Source: Saccoglossus kowalevskii (taxonomy: Eukaryota > Hemichordata > Enteropneusta > Harrimaniidae). From it: a stretch of DNA of 64,000 bases. The stretch is taken from NCBI RefSeq assembly GCF_000003605.2, contig NW_003122418.1, forward strand, positions 50,597 through 114,596, written 5' to 3'. The first letter of the stretch is position 1; each line of letters starts with the position of its first letter. The notes beneath the pieces were generated by a model. The model was not told the DNA's origin. It saw only the letters and a program-made list of their open reading frames with translations, and did not search any database. The translations under genes and the position numbers were made by a program. Of this stretch, positions 47,947-61,874 are shown in pieces.

Positions 47947-48700
47947 GTTTGTTTCAGCAAGCCAAGCTGGCTGTAGCGGGGCTAAACTCTGTCACTCTGC
48001 TGATCGTGTCCTCTTTACGGCTGTAAAATCCAAAAAAACAGACATTTTGAAATGTCAGCCTAACAGCGACTCGCTCTCGTTGTTCGCCTCATTCACTATC
48101 GCGGATCATAGCCTGCGTAAGAATAATCACAACTGTCTCTGCTTTTCTTTGCACACGAAATGTGAACCTCACCACCCACGTTTTCATACAGCATAAATTC
48201 CAAAGCCAATGATCGACGCTGATTGGTCAATTTTGGAAGCACGTGACAGCGATCTGTAAATAGTAGGCAACCAATAGAGCCTGCCGCAAAATACAATATT
48301 GATGCAAAAACTAAAAATATTATCGTCGGAAATCGTAGACTTTATGCCAATTTTCATTATTATATGTTTTGAAGGATCTTTCACTAAAAGTTGTGTACAC
48401 TTTGAGAGTTATAGCGAGATTGTGTTTATGTTTCTTCAAGAATCACATATACTAAGTCAAAATCATTGAACTTCTACGATTACTGTATTTTGTTTCGTAC
48501 AATTATTAGTATATTTTATCTGTTCGAAAGAAATTGATAAAAACGGCAAAAAAAAGACTAACTGGGGATACTTGAAACCGCCAACTGCTTGAATGCAAAT
48601 GAAGATTGACAGCCACCAGGTGTCCGGTTTCATTTCTTCGCCCTTTGAGTGACGTCACTTGACTTTGTTGGGCGATAATAGATGTTGAAAATGGGCAATT
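47947..48700 (-). promoter_or_regulatory. LRIG 5' UTR and proximal promoter region
   Basis: This CpG-rich DNA lies directly upstream of the LRIG start codon. On the minus strand it has a CCAAT box in TGACCAATCAG (about 48220-48230) and on the plus strand CCAAT at about 48269. A perfect CRE, TGACGTCA within AGTGACGTCACT, is at 48650-48657. No TATA box could be tied to a start site, and transcription start is not resolved. Confidence 0.4.
48650..48657. promoter_or_regulatory. Consensus CRE (CREB/ATF site)
   Basis: TGACGTCA inside the 12-bp palindrome AGTGACGTCACT, about 700 bp upstream of the LRIG ATG in unmethylated-looking DNA. A functional role is inferred only from position and motif. Confidence 0.35.
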
Positions 48701-49381
48701 AGAGAGTTTGACACATGATTTAGATATACACTTTTCTTTAGACAAGTGGTACCAAATAGCCACATTTTACATAGAGAACATTTGAACTCTGCTACATCAA
48801 GACCCGTGCATATTGACCTCCCCAATTTTATCAACAATGCCATTGTGAAATTGCCCAAACTCATCGACAGCGAATTTTCATCGAAGAACGTGACGTGAAT
48901 GTGAATCTATGGATACCTAGTCTCTAACATGTCAAATGATTGGAATATCCCAGTATCATTGAACAACAGGAAAACGTAGCTAACACTCACATCAGAGTTT
49001 AATGAACCTGAACCCAAGCCCCACTCTCGTTGTCAATATCAGAAGCCCTCAGTCCGATCATTAATATTTCGCTCCATCGCAAAGATATCTATTAATTCAT
49101 CAATAATATTTGCGAGGTGGTCAACTATTATGGATTGAAAGCTACACAACTGTTTAAAAATCATAAAATGGGTGAATATGTTGAGTAATATCGATTAGGC
49201 GAACTGGAGTTGCTCACACATATCATATATCAGTAACCATGATATTCAAAATAAATATTCCTATCAATAGACTCGTGTTTACATGTGTTGAGAACCCAAT
49301 AAATTTGAGCGGCTTGTAACCAATAAACTTTGCATACTTTTACATGAGAATAGTTTTTTTTAAAGTGGTTCTGTTTCACTA

Positions 49382-49581
49382 CTGTAAACTTTAATTTTAT
49401 TTTAGCTGGAATTAATGTTCGCTGAAAAGACATTTTGGATGTTTTGTATGAATTTAATTTTATTGATTTTTGACAAGTTGAATGTAAAATATAGGAAAAA
49501 AGGTATGCTCGCTGGTATTTATTTTCACTAAATCATTCCTTCATCGAAATTAATTCAAAGCGAAAATAAAGTATTTTACAG
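49382..49581 (+). mobile_element. 200-bp TIR element (same family as 25827-26034)
   Basis: It begins CTGTAAACTTTAATTTTATT and ends AAAATAAAGTATTTTACAG, with TA on both sides (49380-49381, 49582-49583). The internal text TGTAAAATATAGGAAAAAAG is shared with the nested copy, in the same orientation. Confidence 0.8.
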
Positions 49582-52500
49582 TATGTGATTATTTCTGCTA
49601 TGCATTTGGTACACAGATGAGCTGTTATCCAAGTTAATTACTCGGAACCATATACTAGTACATAATATACGTGTGTGTGTTTCTCGATGCAACGATGTCA
49701 CACAGCAAAAGGTTTTTATTATACGCCAATTGCAGATTTTTAGGGTTTGATGCGCCAAGATTGGTTTATTGGTCGACATCTGACCTTTATTCTTTTACAA
49801 TAGGGTTTCATCTTATCCACCGTGACGAACGAGTACGAAAACCGAAAAGTTTTAAATAATTATTTGAAACTGATTATATTATTTGACAGTGTGTTGCATG
49901 AATCAGTTGGAATCCAGAGGGGATTTTTTTTTTCAAAATAACCTCCAGCCACAATGCATGATAGTATATTATACGTAATCAGTTGTTAAAACAAAAATAT
50001 ATCAAGTCAAAGTAAATTCTAATATCATACATGGAGCATGCAACTCTGGACTTTAAACTCCCCGTAGATGGTATACAATTTTGTTTAATCATAAGGTCAT
50101 TTCAAATTTCATCATTTATAAATCAATACATCAGTAGGTATATTCGAACTGCGTATATACAGTTATTTCTGTAATTGCCGTACGCAATTGTCCTCTGTTT
50201 GCACATGATTATTCTTACAATAAATTTGAACGAAATATAACCCTCAAATATGGCAAAAACTGGGGTGGCGGCAAATTGATAAAAAAAGTAATTGAATCAA
50301 AAATGTTATTTAAAATAACACTTTGAGTGCAGATCGACATAATCTACGGCACATGGCGCTAAGTATGTTAAATCCTCAATTATAACACTCAAGCCATTTA
50401 TTCATTGTAACCATTTGTATTTAGAGAAGAAAAAGGAAAACATTTTTTTTTTAATTCATAAATGACATATGTCAATGTTCCCCTAATCGTGTTTTTGCGA
50501 AGAGAAGATTTAGTTTGTTGCAGACACGGGCGTATAAAGCGCTGTTGACGCTACCATACGAGGTCACCACGAAGTGTGATCATCGCGTGCTCAACAATTT
50601 ACGGGTTACAGTATTTAGCGTGTTAGAATATATTCCCACGCGATGTCACAAATTTATTCACTCCACATCACATTTTGTTCAACAAATTAAAGATTATAAA
50701 GTCAGCTCCGATTTACTTATCATGACATTCGCTTGAGATGGTAATTGTAATATGTAGTACGGAAGGCGTTCCCTGCGATTGATCTTAATGCGACCAAAAG
50801 GTGAAGTGACGTTCAATTCTTATTCTATCCGCGCTTTCGAAATAACGATAATAGTAAATACCCAGAAACACACTTTGAGGAATCACCCACAAGCAAAATA
50901 TAAAATTGGTAGGGCTTGCAACGAAGACTCAACGTTTAAAATAAGACCGAAAAATTATATTTATATATCTGGTATTGAAAAATAGCCATATTTGGTAAAA
51001 TTGTTCGTACAACTTTCATTATAAGATCAGAGGATGTAAAAGCTTATCTGCGATCAAGTGTATGTGCTACGTATTTTCTGAAAGTTAAATCGACTGGAAA
51101 GAAGTCTGTACGAAGTCAGTGAATGTGTAATGCCCAATACAGCTTTGTAATACGATTCGTTGCCTGTACTCCGACAGACTACTGTGTAGGAAATTGTCAC
51201 AGCCGTTGTCGTCGCCTATAAACTTTGATCGCTTTGAATCGATAGCAATTTAGATACGTGCACGCAATCTGTCCCTATTGCTACTGAATTCACGTTACGT
51301 GAACCTGTTGCGTGTTGAGTACCAAGACAATCAAGTTGGCAGAACGTGTTTCGATATGCCCGTTGACAAATTAAGCACCGAAGTTTAAATTTCCCCGGGG
51401 AACATCAAATAATACAGTTAGATATAACAGAGGCGATGGTCGATATCTATATAATTTATTATATGCGTGACATTACGATTACGTATTTAATTATATAAAA
51501 GTATAATTGTTGGTACGTTCTGACTTCGTTTTACGCTCTGAAATGAACTAATTTAGTTGATAGTGAACACAAACGGAAGCCATTGAAAATGTCGACAGTT
51601 GTGCATTTCAGTGGTCAGAGTTCAAACTTATTCACATCTATCATGTGTTAAAGTAAGGCTATAATAAAGACGAATACGTCGCGAATGCCTGTAACACCAT
51701 GCTAAGTTTCTAACGAGTCCAATCGCTAGCCTGCAGATGGTCAACAGACTGTGCAAATAATGGGTCCCTCCCAACGTCCTCTCGTATTTCCACCAATGCC
51801 AAGGGTTAGAATCTAGTGTTTTATCATGATCCCAAGAGAAATATTAAGAAAGAAAAGATGCCAACTACGATTAAGCAAATCGGGCATTCTCAGGTGATTT
51901 TATTTTCACACCGTTGTGTTGTCTTTTTGAATGGAAATCACCGTCTATTGATAACACGCAGATGGCCTTCCCATATACAACCGACTCCGTCGGCCTCACA
52001 ACATCCCATGGGACTGTATTTAAAGGCTTCATTGCGCCACGACTGTCTAATATCAGATTGTTAACATATCCTATACGGGCCCGGTGTTACTACTATACCT
52101 GATTATCGCCACTGTATATAGGTATACTTCGTTCCAGCAGTACTTATTGGTAGAAGTCCGAAAAGACCGCAGACATCGTGGTGGCATACAACGCAATCGC
52201 GATACTGACGCACGTTCGGTTTATCCACACGTTTGCTTCCCCGTAACAACTGATACGCCGACTGACACCTGTGCAATTACAACCCGTCACCCTTCCCAAT
52301 AGGTTGTTATCAGCACACTGATCGTACGTGTATCAAGACTTTAAAGCAACACTACATCGATCCACACCAGTGTACAGATGTGAGTGAGTGCTTTTTAGCA
52401 CACAACTATAGCAGTCTTGTAAACTCTCCACAAAGGGACAGTGCTGAAAGCGAGTCCGCCGCGAATCAAAGCGCCTTATCGCTCAATGTCGCCGATGGTC

Positions 52501-53391
52501 CCACAGATGGAAGTGTAAATAACGCTGTATTGAATTTTTGTACTCGATAGGCTCAAACAAACAAATCCATTTGTCATTGTCCAATTTTGAACTCAGAGGT
52601 GTGAAGAAATCTGTTTAGATATTATAATCAAATTTCCCAAACAATCACATAACGGTCACCTACCTTAATCGCATTAGGTAATGTTCTCGAGTTGAAAATT
52701 TAAAACACGTACATATTAATCTGAACGTAACTAGAAATGAAGTCCAACGGTACAAAGAAGTCCGGTGCCCATAATGACGATCATGATAGGACGTTAGCAC
52801 AAACTGCCGATAACTGCTAGCTTCCGTTCTCAATTGAAACCAATAAAAACTTTGCACCCCGCTTTCAGGCGGCTCTCAATCACTGATTAGCGCATTTCGT
52901 ATGCCCATAAATCGCTACGATTGGTCGAGAGGCCATCGTGAGTAAATACCGACTTTAGATTTTGATATGGCGAGTTGGATTGGTGATTGCTTGCAATATC
53001 AGGGTAAATAATTTATTTATTTATGTATAGGTATGTCTTATATTAGGGGCTGCGATACGTGGTGCACAATGGTATAGGTTGGTTGTGTAAGTTGCCCATT
53101 CTAATCTATTTCAATACCCCATTCAAATTCTGCATGTATACCCTTTAATGAATATATTGGTGTGAATTCTTTTATCCAATTGGGCGTACAGGCTGTGACC
53201 ACCTTCCCGCCAAACTACCTATAAATACAATAAACATCAGACAATACGAAGATTTAGCGGAGAAAGCTCTTTTCACCGAGGGATGAATATCTGCTCAATG
53301 GTTCTTTGATTAGCAAGCCCACTATGTATCTTTCGTGCATAAACAACTTTCAAGGAATAAGCCATTTCTCTTTAACTTTTCTCTACAAAAT
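49582..53391. other. CpG-rich spacer, left of the assembly gap
   Basis: Intergenic DNA with normal-looking CpG density, for example about eleven CpG in 50521-50640. Several frames of 60-80 codons exist on both strands but none shows a domain, good splice context or homology that I recognise. A CCAAT cluster and dense CpG at 52440-52960 could be a promoter. Confidence 0.5.
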
Positions 53392-53693
53392 NNNNNNNNN
53401 NNNNNNNNNNNNNNNNNNNNNNNNNNNNNNNNNNNNNNNNNNNNNNNNNNNNNNNNNNNNNNNNNNNNNNNNNNNNNNNNNNNNNNNNNNNNNNNNNNNN
53501 NNNNNNNNNNNNNNNNNNNNNNNNNNNNNNNNNNNNNNNNNNNNNNNNNNNNNNNNNNNNNNNNNNNNNNNNNNNNNNNNNNNNNNNNNNNNNNNNNNNN
53601 NNNNNNNNNNNNNNNNNNNNNNNNNNNNNNNNNNNNNNNNNNNNNNNNNNNNNNNNNNNNNNNNNNNNNNNNNNNNNNNNNNNNNNNNNNNNN
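53392..53693. other. Assembly gap (302 N)
   Basis: A run of N. Apparent frames through it are artefacts. Confidence 0.99.
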
Positions 53694-56600
53694 GTCGTAA
53701 CTCTCTATTTTGCGCTGGGACGAGGGAGCAGAATGCGAGGAACGCGACAACCACACTCTCGGTGGCTACCAATTAACGACGGGTTAATCGAAAGTGACAA
53801 ATACTCGCTCATTAAAGTATCAGTATAACCACTGACACGCACGGCCCAACGCAGAATATGGTTAGAACAGTTAGGATAAGTTTGGACGACATCACCAACT
53901 ACTGATCTCAACAACAGAACCAAAATCAATAAAAATGCTGGGTCGTGTGGTGCGTGACCATTTTCCCGGTCGTACAAAAAACTATGCACACCTCTTGGCA
54001 ACGAAGGGAACAAGCCCGATTAAAGATGGTCGCAAATGCCGCAATAAAAGCCATTGGTCTGGCACCACCAGCTGTTTATTAGCTACAAACTTTCTGAACT
54101 CCAATTTTCACAAGAACCTGTCACATCCCCTTCGGATTCATCTCCCGAGGGAACAGCGAACTTAACCCGTCGACATGCTCGTCAGCTGATTGTAGCGTAT
54201 ACTGACAGAGTTGCAATGTGCTAACGGGGCGACTGAGTCGGCATAAGGCTACGACCCACCATTTATATGCCCCAGGGCGCACCAAACTGCAAGTTCTTAA
54301 AAGAAACCAATAATTAATTAATTATACTAGCATTTATCGCAGGCAATGCTTGTCAGCTGAATGAATTGATGGGATTACGGCTACGAATAGATTCCATAGA
54401 AAGAAGATTGGGTGATATTGGCACGGAAGGGGACAAAGAAAGACATTGGGAGGGGAAAATAGTCCTTTCAATGCGGTACCATTTTATTCACACTCTTTCT
54501 ATTGTATTTTCAAACTGCCTATTCAGTTTTCACACTTCCAGCTCTAATTCACTGAAGACTGCAAATGCGCACATTTCACATTGGGCTCTGGCCACTCCCC
54601 AATCACACCCAAGGCCATATGTTTGAAAGGGGCAAGATAATCGACCTGCAGCCCCTAAATCTTTGCCAAACCGTATCCACGTATCTAACGGCATGTCTTC
54701 TAGAAATCTATTATACTCGATATAGTGTTCACTCAGTGGTAGCAATTTGGCAATACATATTACAAGGTATCAACTATCACAGTATCAATATGTAAACAAT
54801 TTTACCATGTTTTATAACTCATCACGGTTAAGCCCTTCGACCAATTACATATTAGGTGCATAACACCTGGCATCCTAACTGAGATTTTACTTTCTGAAGA
54901 CAGGACAGAAAAGTGGACATACTCGTAAAATAGCAACACAGAATGTCGACCGTGTGACGCATATAGTAAACGTACTACGTAGACGAGATATAACAACGTA
55001 GAGCATCAATGTCATAGTGATACAGCGAGCGTTCTCCGTTGAAATTGAAGAGGCTGTCCCAACAGACAGGCTACATGTCTCTTGGGAATATGACGTGTTT
55101 GTTCATTAAGTCGATGTTACATAGTGATGGCATGGTGTACGGTCTCAGAGGCTCATAACGCACCGTATACAAATTAGATGAACGGAGATTAGAGAAGTTA
55201 ACTAATGAAAGATGGCAGGGAGCCCGACTGAGATGATGACAGTATAAAATGTAAAGGTCAAATATTATTAGCCAACACAGGCTTATCATCACACGGTGGA
55301 GCCGTGGAGCATCAAAGGTTCCGGTAACACGGGCCCCAACCAGGACATACCAATCATTGCTTATCCCATTTACACATTCTAAGCCTTCTTTCTGTAACGA
55401 TCGTTTAAAATACATGCAGACGCTATTCCAATTTTCACAAGTTCAATTCAGTGTAATAATATACGTGTACTGCATACGCATATTCATGATCGACATTTGC
55501 TATATTTCCAACGCGAAATATTAAATATTACACAAAATATAATAACAAATCAAACACGCGAATGAAATACAAAATAAAAATTGGTTCCCTTAAAATGTTG
55601 AAAATTATAAATCTGCCAGGAAACGTCATTGAATAATTCGAAGACATCGAGTTATTATACAACGCAGTCAACTGGAACATTGTCGAAGTAACGCTCCTCG
55701 ATGTCCGCAAGCAAAAAAAAAATAAGATGCTTATACAAATTAATGAAAATGGTGACAAATATGATTCCGAACCAGATAACTTACCTTAAGAAACCAAAAA
55801 CACAAAGTAGGTCTGTGAGCGGTGAAACTTGTCCTCGTTACAAGCAGTCGTAAAAATATATGGCAAACATAGAGAGAGAAAATAAAGACGACATGTCCTG
55901 GTCAGAGGCAGGTTTGTTGTGACGTGGGGGACTGGGGTAAACCTCCGAGGAAGCCAACACGATTATCTGTGCTACGGGTCTCAAGACGTAGGTTCAAATG
56001 TTATGATTGACTGTTAGAACGATGTAGCAAATTCCTCGATTGAATTTGATCCACCAATCGTGGTGTGTGGATTGATTGATGGTCGGGATAATTTGTCCGC
56101 TGATACCAATTTAAAGGTGAGCAATAAACAACCCAATTACCAGAAATCAGCCGTCGACCATTCAATTAAGGCTTTGGCACTAATTGTCTGTGCCATGGAA
56201 GCATCCCACCAAGTAAAGTCAGGTAAAGTCACACATCAACCACACAACCTTACTAATAAGGAACACATTTGTGTGGACGATAGCAAGATCCAAAAGACCA
56301 CTCTGTCAAATGCAGTGGTGCGGATCAAGCCCGATTGTGCTACATTGTTTACTACCGCCTGTTAAGAACATACATTTCAAAAGCTAGTTGTGGTGTCTAA
56401 ATAAAAAAAAGTGGGCTGGCCTAGTCATGTCCTATGCGAATTCAGTCATCCATGAAGCTAGGTATATTAATTTGTAAACCGCCCTCCTCGATTTTTTTCC
56501 ATAGACCCATCCCGATAGTGGGACGTCCCATCCTATATAATCCAGTTAAAATGGACCTTTCCAATGGTAATAGGAGAACGAGAAAGTTGAGTGATGCCAC

Positions 56601-59600
56601 ATAGCACCCAATCCCACAGAGTTGAATTTATTGATAGCAAATAAGTACAAGATTCTCATGGCCAAAATAAACGTATGTTCCAACATATCGTTTGCACTGA
56701 AAACTTGTCAAATACCCCAGGCAGCCGACGAACAATGCCAATTGGAACAAAAAAAAAACAAAAAACGATAGTGTCTCAATTTTCCAAGTGATAGGATAAA
56801 AAAGAAAACAATTGTATTGCAGTGGTCCTCTAGGGATTTCTCCTGACTAGCATGTCCACTGACCATGCCATTATAAATATCTATACCAATATATACATCT
56901 AAAAACGTTTCTGTACAACTAGTATACTCATAATCAGATTGAAAAAAAGAAACGTAATATGCTTTATTTTGTTTCACACAGTTGTTAACAAGAGGAAGCT
57001 GGAATCAGCGGAAAGTTGTGCCCAAAAGGCAGAATACCGCTGGTATTTTAATCACATACGTGAAAAAAAGGGAAACCAAAGAAGCCTGTGCCGTAACATC
57101 ACACGCTTGGTAAGATTTCAATCCGAGGTAGGAGACGGGGGAAATGAGTAACACGTGCAGGCCATATAACGCTACAGCACAAGTATTCGTTCAGTGGTGT
57201 AACCTTCCAACGAAATAGAAAGACGAAAACTGCCTTGCCATGAATCGAGTATAACAATAAAAATGAAATAATTAAATTATTAATAAATGCACAATTTAGA
57301 TAACACGAAAATAATTTAAAAATTGTCATTTTTCCACAATTTTTAGAAAGTGCATTCTTAGTTGACGAAGGTTAACACGTGACGAATGTGAGAGTATCTA
57401 TCAATACATATTGTAAGCGATTGGCTTGAAATGAAGCGTTTGATATTTTATTAATCATCTATACCGTTAGAAATCTTAAACTATTTGTTCGTGGTTACCC
57501 GTAGCGATCTGCTAAGTAGCCGTTGAAGGCCGGTGTCAACAAGCTAATACTTACCCTTCAAGGGTTAGGCCAGTGACATCACTCAGAATGCTTTTAATTG
57601 TTTTAATCATATTACTGAAAAAATACAAATAAATATTCCGGTCATAGTATCGTTCACCGAACAGGCAATCGTGATATTCATTGATTTGTTATACAAATCA
57701 TGTTTCTACGTTTTCAAGTTGTTAAGTTACATATCTACCATATACGTACTATAATATTTGGTAAGACCTACAACGTTGTATGCCAATTCTTATTGCATAA
57801 ACCATATTGCTAATCACAGATTCTGAAGGTTATATTTTATGAAGAATACAGTGCTACAGTATGTAGCATTTTTTTTCTTCTGTAAATCTGCGAAACCCAG
57901 ATAAACTAAAATAAAACATAAATCAACGACATGGTGTAGAAAACGCATGGGAACCACATAGAATGTTATCTCAAAGTTTATCCAGGGCGACGTAATCCTG
58001 CCCAGACGCGGAAATTAAGTCTTGTCTGCCAAGTGGAAAATTGCTTTAAGATGCGAGCAAATAAGCGATGCATGCAAATGAGTGTATACCGGTAAAACTG
58101 CCGGGTGATTCAACTATGGTGGTCGTTGGGATGTACCGAATATTAATGGATTTACGAGGACAAACTCCACAGGTAGAACAGAGGGTTTGAACACCTCATG
58201 TGAATAAAGTTAGGGACAACTATCCTAATTGATGTATCAATCTAGATCAACATATTTGTGTTTCCATGGTAATGTGTTTATTTTCAACACATGGTATGCT
58301 CTGGCTGCTACCCAAGTATTCGATAACCCTGTCCTCACGTAATACAGTAAATCATGATAAATACGTTGTCTAAAACTCACAGTCCGAACCAAATTTTGAA
58401 TTTCTAGCTTGTGGTTATCATTTGTCAAAGGAAAATAAATCCAAATGTGCAGCCCCGATTACGAGATAATAAATAATGATCCAAATACGATATATTGCGA
58501 ATACGAAAGTGATTTGTAAACAATTCAAAACGTTATACTATTTCTGAAAAGTATGAACCTAAAAAAAAACTGCTTAATACATGTGAGCCTATAGACACGA
58601 GTTTGTGCAACGTACTGATATATTTGTGAACTCTTAATATCGTTATTGAACACTAAAACGATCTTTTAATTTTTCAAGGCTACTCAATCAATCCGTCTAT
58701 GAGGCTGCCAATACTGCTAACGGATTGTATCTTGGTCAATACAATACTACTACTATATAGCTTCATCTAGAGCCCATTTATATTAACTTGTATTTTTAGA
58801 TTGATTATAATTTTAGTTCAGTTTAAAGGTTTGTAAACGAGTACAAATGCATTGCATATCCCTGTGCGTGTGTGGCTACAACTGCTGAAATAGCCATCGA
58901 TTACTCTACGTTCCGCACACACTCGTGTCAATTCACCGATTCGTCGCCGATTTGGAGTTTTCACTCTGTAACCGCATTGTAGTCCGTTCAAACTAAGTAC
59001 AGAACATGTGTGAAGTGACGTACTTGGAGAGAGAATGTACATACACACAGATTGTACAGCTGAGTGTGGGTAAACGTGTTGAGGATTGACATTTTTTCAA
59101 CTCTTTCAAGTTGCCAATGTATCCCCGCACTAAAGTGGTGCCCACATGCAACGATTTTCTCGTACCGTTCAGGTACAATGTGTGTTTACGTGGTGTTTAC
59201 ATTGAACTAAGTTTCGACGGAATTCCAATTGAAAAATATCTTCTCGCCATCCGGTACATTATTCGATATGTACCAAGATGAAGATTAGACTCTAAATCAA
59301 AATCGAATCAAATTATTCTCACCAATTTGTTTTTTCAAATCTTGAAGGTGGTGTGATTGGTGGCAATATGGGTAATGAAAAACAACATAGAAACCGACAT
59401 CCATTGGTTGTTATAGTAATGCGAGACGGTGAGGAGTGATGATGGGTATCAGATGTGACATGAATGAGTAAGACCTGGTCACAAGTCACACAACTGAAAT
59501 CAACAAGTGTTAACGCTTGGTGAATTCCATGGAGTACGGGGTGGGCTATACATGCCACACTTACGGCGTCATTACCAATTTTCGTCAAGCCAATTTTTCT

Positions 59601-61700
59601 AAACATTGCCTTACAATATGTACAGGGGGAATCAATTAATAGTTGCAAGGATTAGTACCGGTTCTACTTTACCAATTACCCACACAACACTTCATCTGAA
59701 GAATTTCCACGTGTTTTATTAGTTGACCTCTCTTCAGTTGCTCCCTCCTATCACGGACGACAAACAAGATAGTCTGACTCGGGTCGAAATACTACTGACA
59801 ATAAGAGCGTATAGTTTGTACTGCCCTAACACCTAGCACAATAACAGAGATTTGCAAGTCGTAAACATGCACACAGGCGATCTCACCCACCCATTTGGCA
59901 ATGCATTGATGTACATGCATTTACGAGTAAATGAGGCCACAACACATCCATAGACATTTTCCCACTTTAATAAAAAGCCGAGCTTTGCCAACGTAAATTG
60001 GTGCACCGGCTGAAGAAAGAACTCATTGATATTGGTGTGAAGTTATCTGGCAGATTTATCTACGGATTAGGGGTAAACCATTTAATTTACAGGTGGGTTT
60101 GTTGGAAGCTTTTTTTTTTAAAAAAAAGATTAAATGTAAAGCATAGACAAGAAGAGAACATTTTCCAAATCCTGTAAGAAAATACGCGATATAGCTGGCC
60201 AATGCAACTTATACAATGTTAGCAAATATATATTGAAAATAAAGATCACGGACTCCACACGAACGAAATCAGAACATAACTCACCTTACTTTGCAATGTA
60301 CACTATCTAAATGTTAAGACTATCAGTGGGTACTTGATCGGTGACCCTGTATCTGCTGTTGGAATAGCAACATGTGTTAAGCAATAAATATCACCTCCTA
60401 TCGTTGTGTTAATGACACACCTGGTGAAACATTAATAAGTCTCAACATGGCCCATGTGGCATCACAATTTGATAAATAAATTTTAAAATAAACCCATTAA
60501 TATATAACATGTCAGCCTAATTGACAGGGACACTTTTGGGGGAACTGCTCAAGTTGAATTCCCCCTAACAAGCAAATTGCAGGTGATTTAGTTTAATTCC
60601 AAATTCTTGTTTTAAATCAAGTGAAGTATGGCTGTTGAACTTTTGACAGGTAGTACACTTTAAACATCTTTGGTGATTTACGTGCTTAGCTTACCAAATG
60701 GCCCCTCCAGAGTCGAAACCATTGATTGTCCAATAAAACCGCTTTTGGACTTTCTTTCATGCTGTCATGGGCAATTTGCAGCAGCAAATACAAGAAAGGA
60801 GCTCCAGTGATCAAAGACGGTTATGACTTGTGCAAGAACAATCAAAACAAGGACCATTTAAGACATTTGGTTCCGAGCCATGTAATCAACTTACCTACCA
60901 GTAAACACTCGATTCTAATATAACGGCACACACAGACAGCATTCTCAAAATGTTGGGGCAAACTATTAAACAGTATCCTACTCTCTTTCATTGATTGATT
61001 TCGAGATCTCTAGTTTGTCCCTATTGCCATATGCTTCAGTTCTACTTGCGATTGAGATTGTTCATATTTACATGGCATGGCCAATCTACTTCAAAACAGT
61101 ACCTATCTCTACCACACTATCAAGTGCCTAGTTTTCTTTGCTGATCTAACAGATACCAGAGTGACGAGGCGAACACCTGAAAACTACTGACTCTAACGCC
61201 TTGCTTTAAACACTCACAAAGCCCACCATGCATCGGTGACTTTCAAAAGACAGAGTTGCAAGATTCAACTCCTCCCACGGACGTCTAATATCACCCCTTG
61301 TAACGTGCCACTGCTGTGCGGACATACAAGTAGACAGTTTACGATGGCCAAAATTACATAATACTACACCTAAAGTTAAAACCTCCAGCAATGAGTTAAG
61401 CTTGCTACAAAATCGATTAAAACAAGAATTTCAGAACAATCTTCAAACAGAGAATCGTACCTGTGAGCGTAATGGATAATAGTGTTGTAGTATTTGTATT
61501 GGTGAAGTCCTGCGGAAACCAAAGGCTAAGTTACATATATGAACACCTGGCCCTTTGTAGCGCAATAAGAGACTGATAAAACTGTGGAAAAATATAATGC
61601 GTGGGTAAAACTTGTTAAGGGGATATGATTTTGTGGTGGGGGCAACGGGCGTATATACGCATTCAATGACAGTTGTGTAACAGAAGGCCGACACGTATTA
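53694..61700. other. CpG-rich spacer, right of the gap
   Basis: No gene recognised. Three strong minus-strand splice donors stand alone: CTTAAG|gtaagt (exon side 55785), TGAAGG|gtaagt (57555) and TGGTAG|gtaagt (60895). They could mark untranslated first exons, but no partner acceptors or coding sequence were identified. CpG density falls off between about 60.4 and 61.7 kb. Confidence 0.45.
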
Positions 61701-61860
61701 ACTGAACTATTAATGCTGCACTTAGAAGATAACTGAATTTGAAAAATGCCTCAACATGAAGTGTGCATTTTTCTCGCTTAGTTACATCATTACACCATCT
61801 GCCTCCCATCATGCCTCTTATTTGAAACATAAAAGAACGAATTATACTGCTGCCAGTTTC

Positions 61861-61874
61861 GTAACCATGGTAAC
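61861..61874. promoter_or_regulatory. RFX X-box match
   Basis: GTAACCATGGTAAC fits GTNRCC(N2)RGYAAC exactly. It sits at the edge between the CpG-rich spacer and the CpG-poor right end, where a neighbouring gene may begin or end. Confidence 0.35.

Noticed and set aside
47945-48196. Plus-strand 83-codon frame starting on the same CATG as the LRIG start codon
   Set aside because: Its ATG is the palindromic overlap of the LRIG ATG, it lies antisense to the 5' UTR and it shows no domain.
53306-53776. Long frames on both strands across 53.4-53.7 kb
   Set aside because: They run through 302 N of assembly gap.
61206-61391. Minus-strand frame ending at a good donor (TTT|gtgagt), as an exon
   Set aside because: Only a weak acceptor (ccgcacag) was found and the peptide has no recognisable family.
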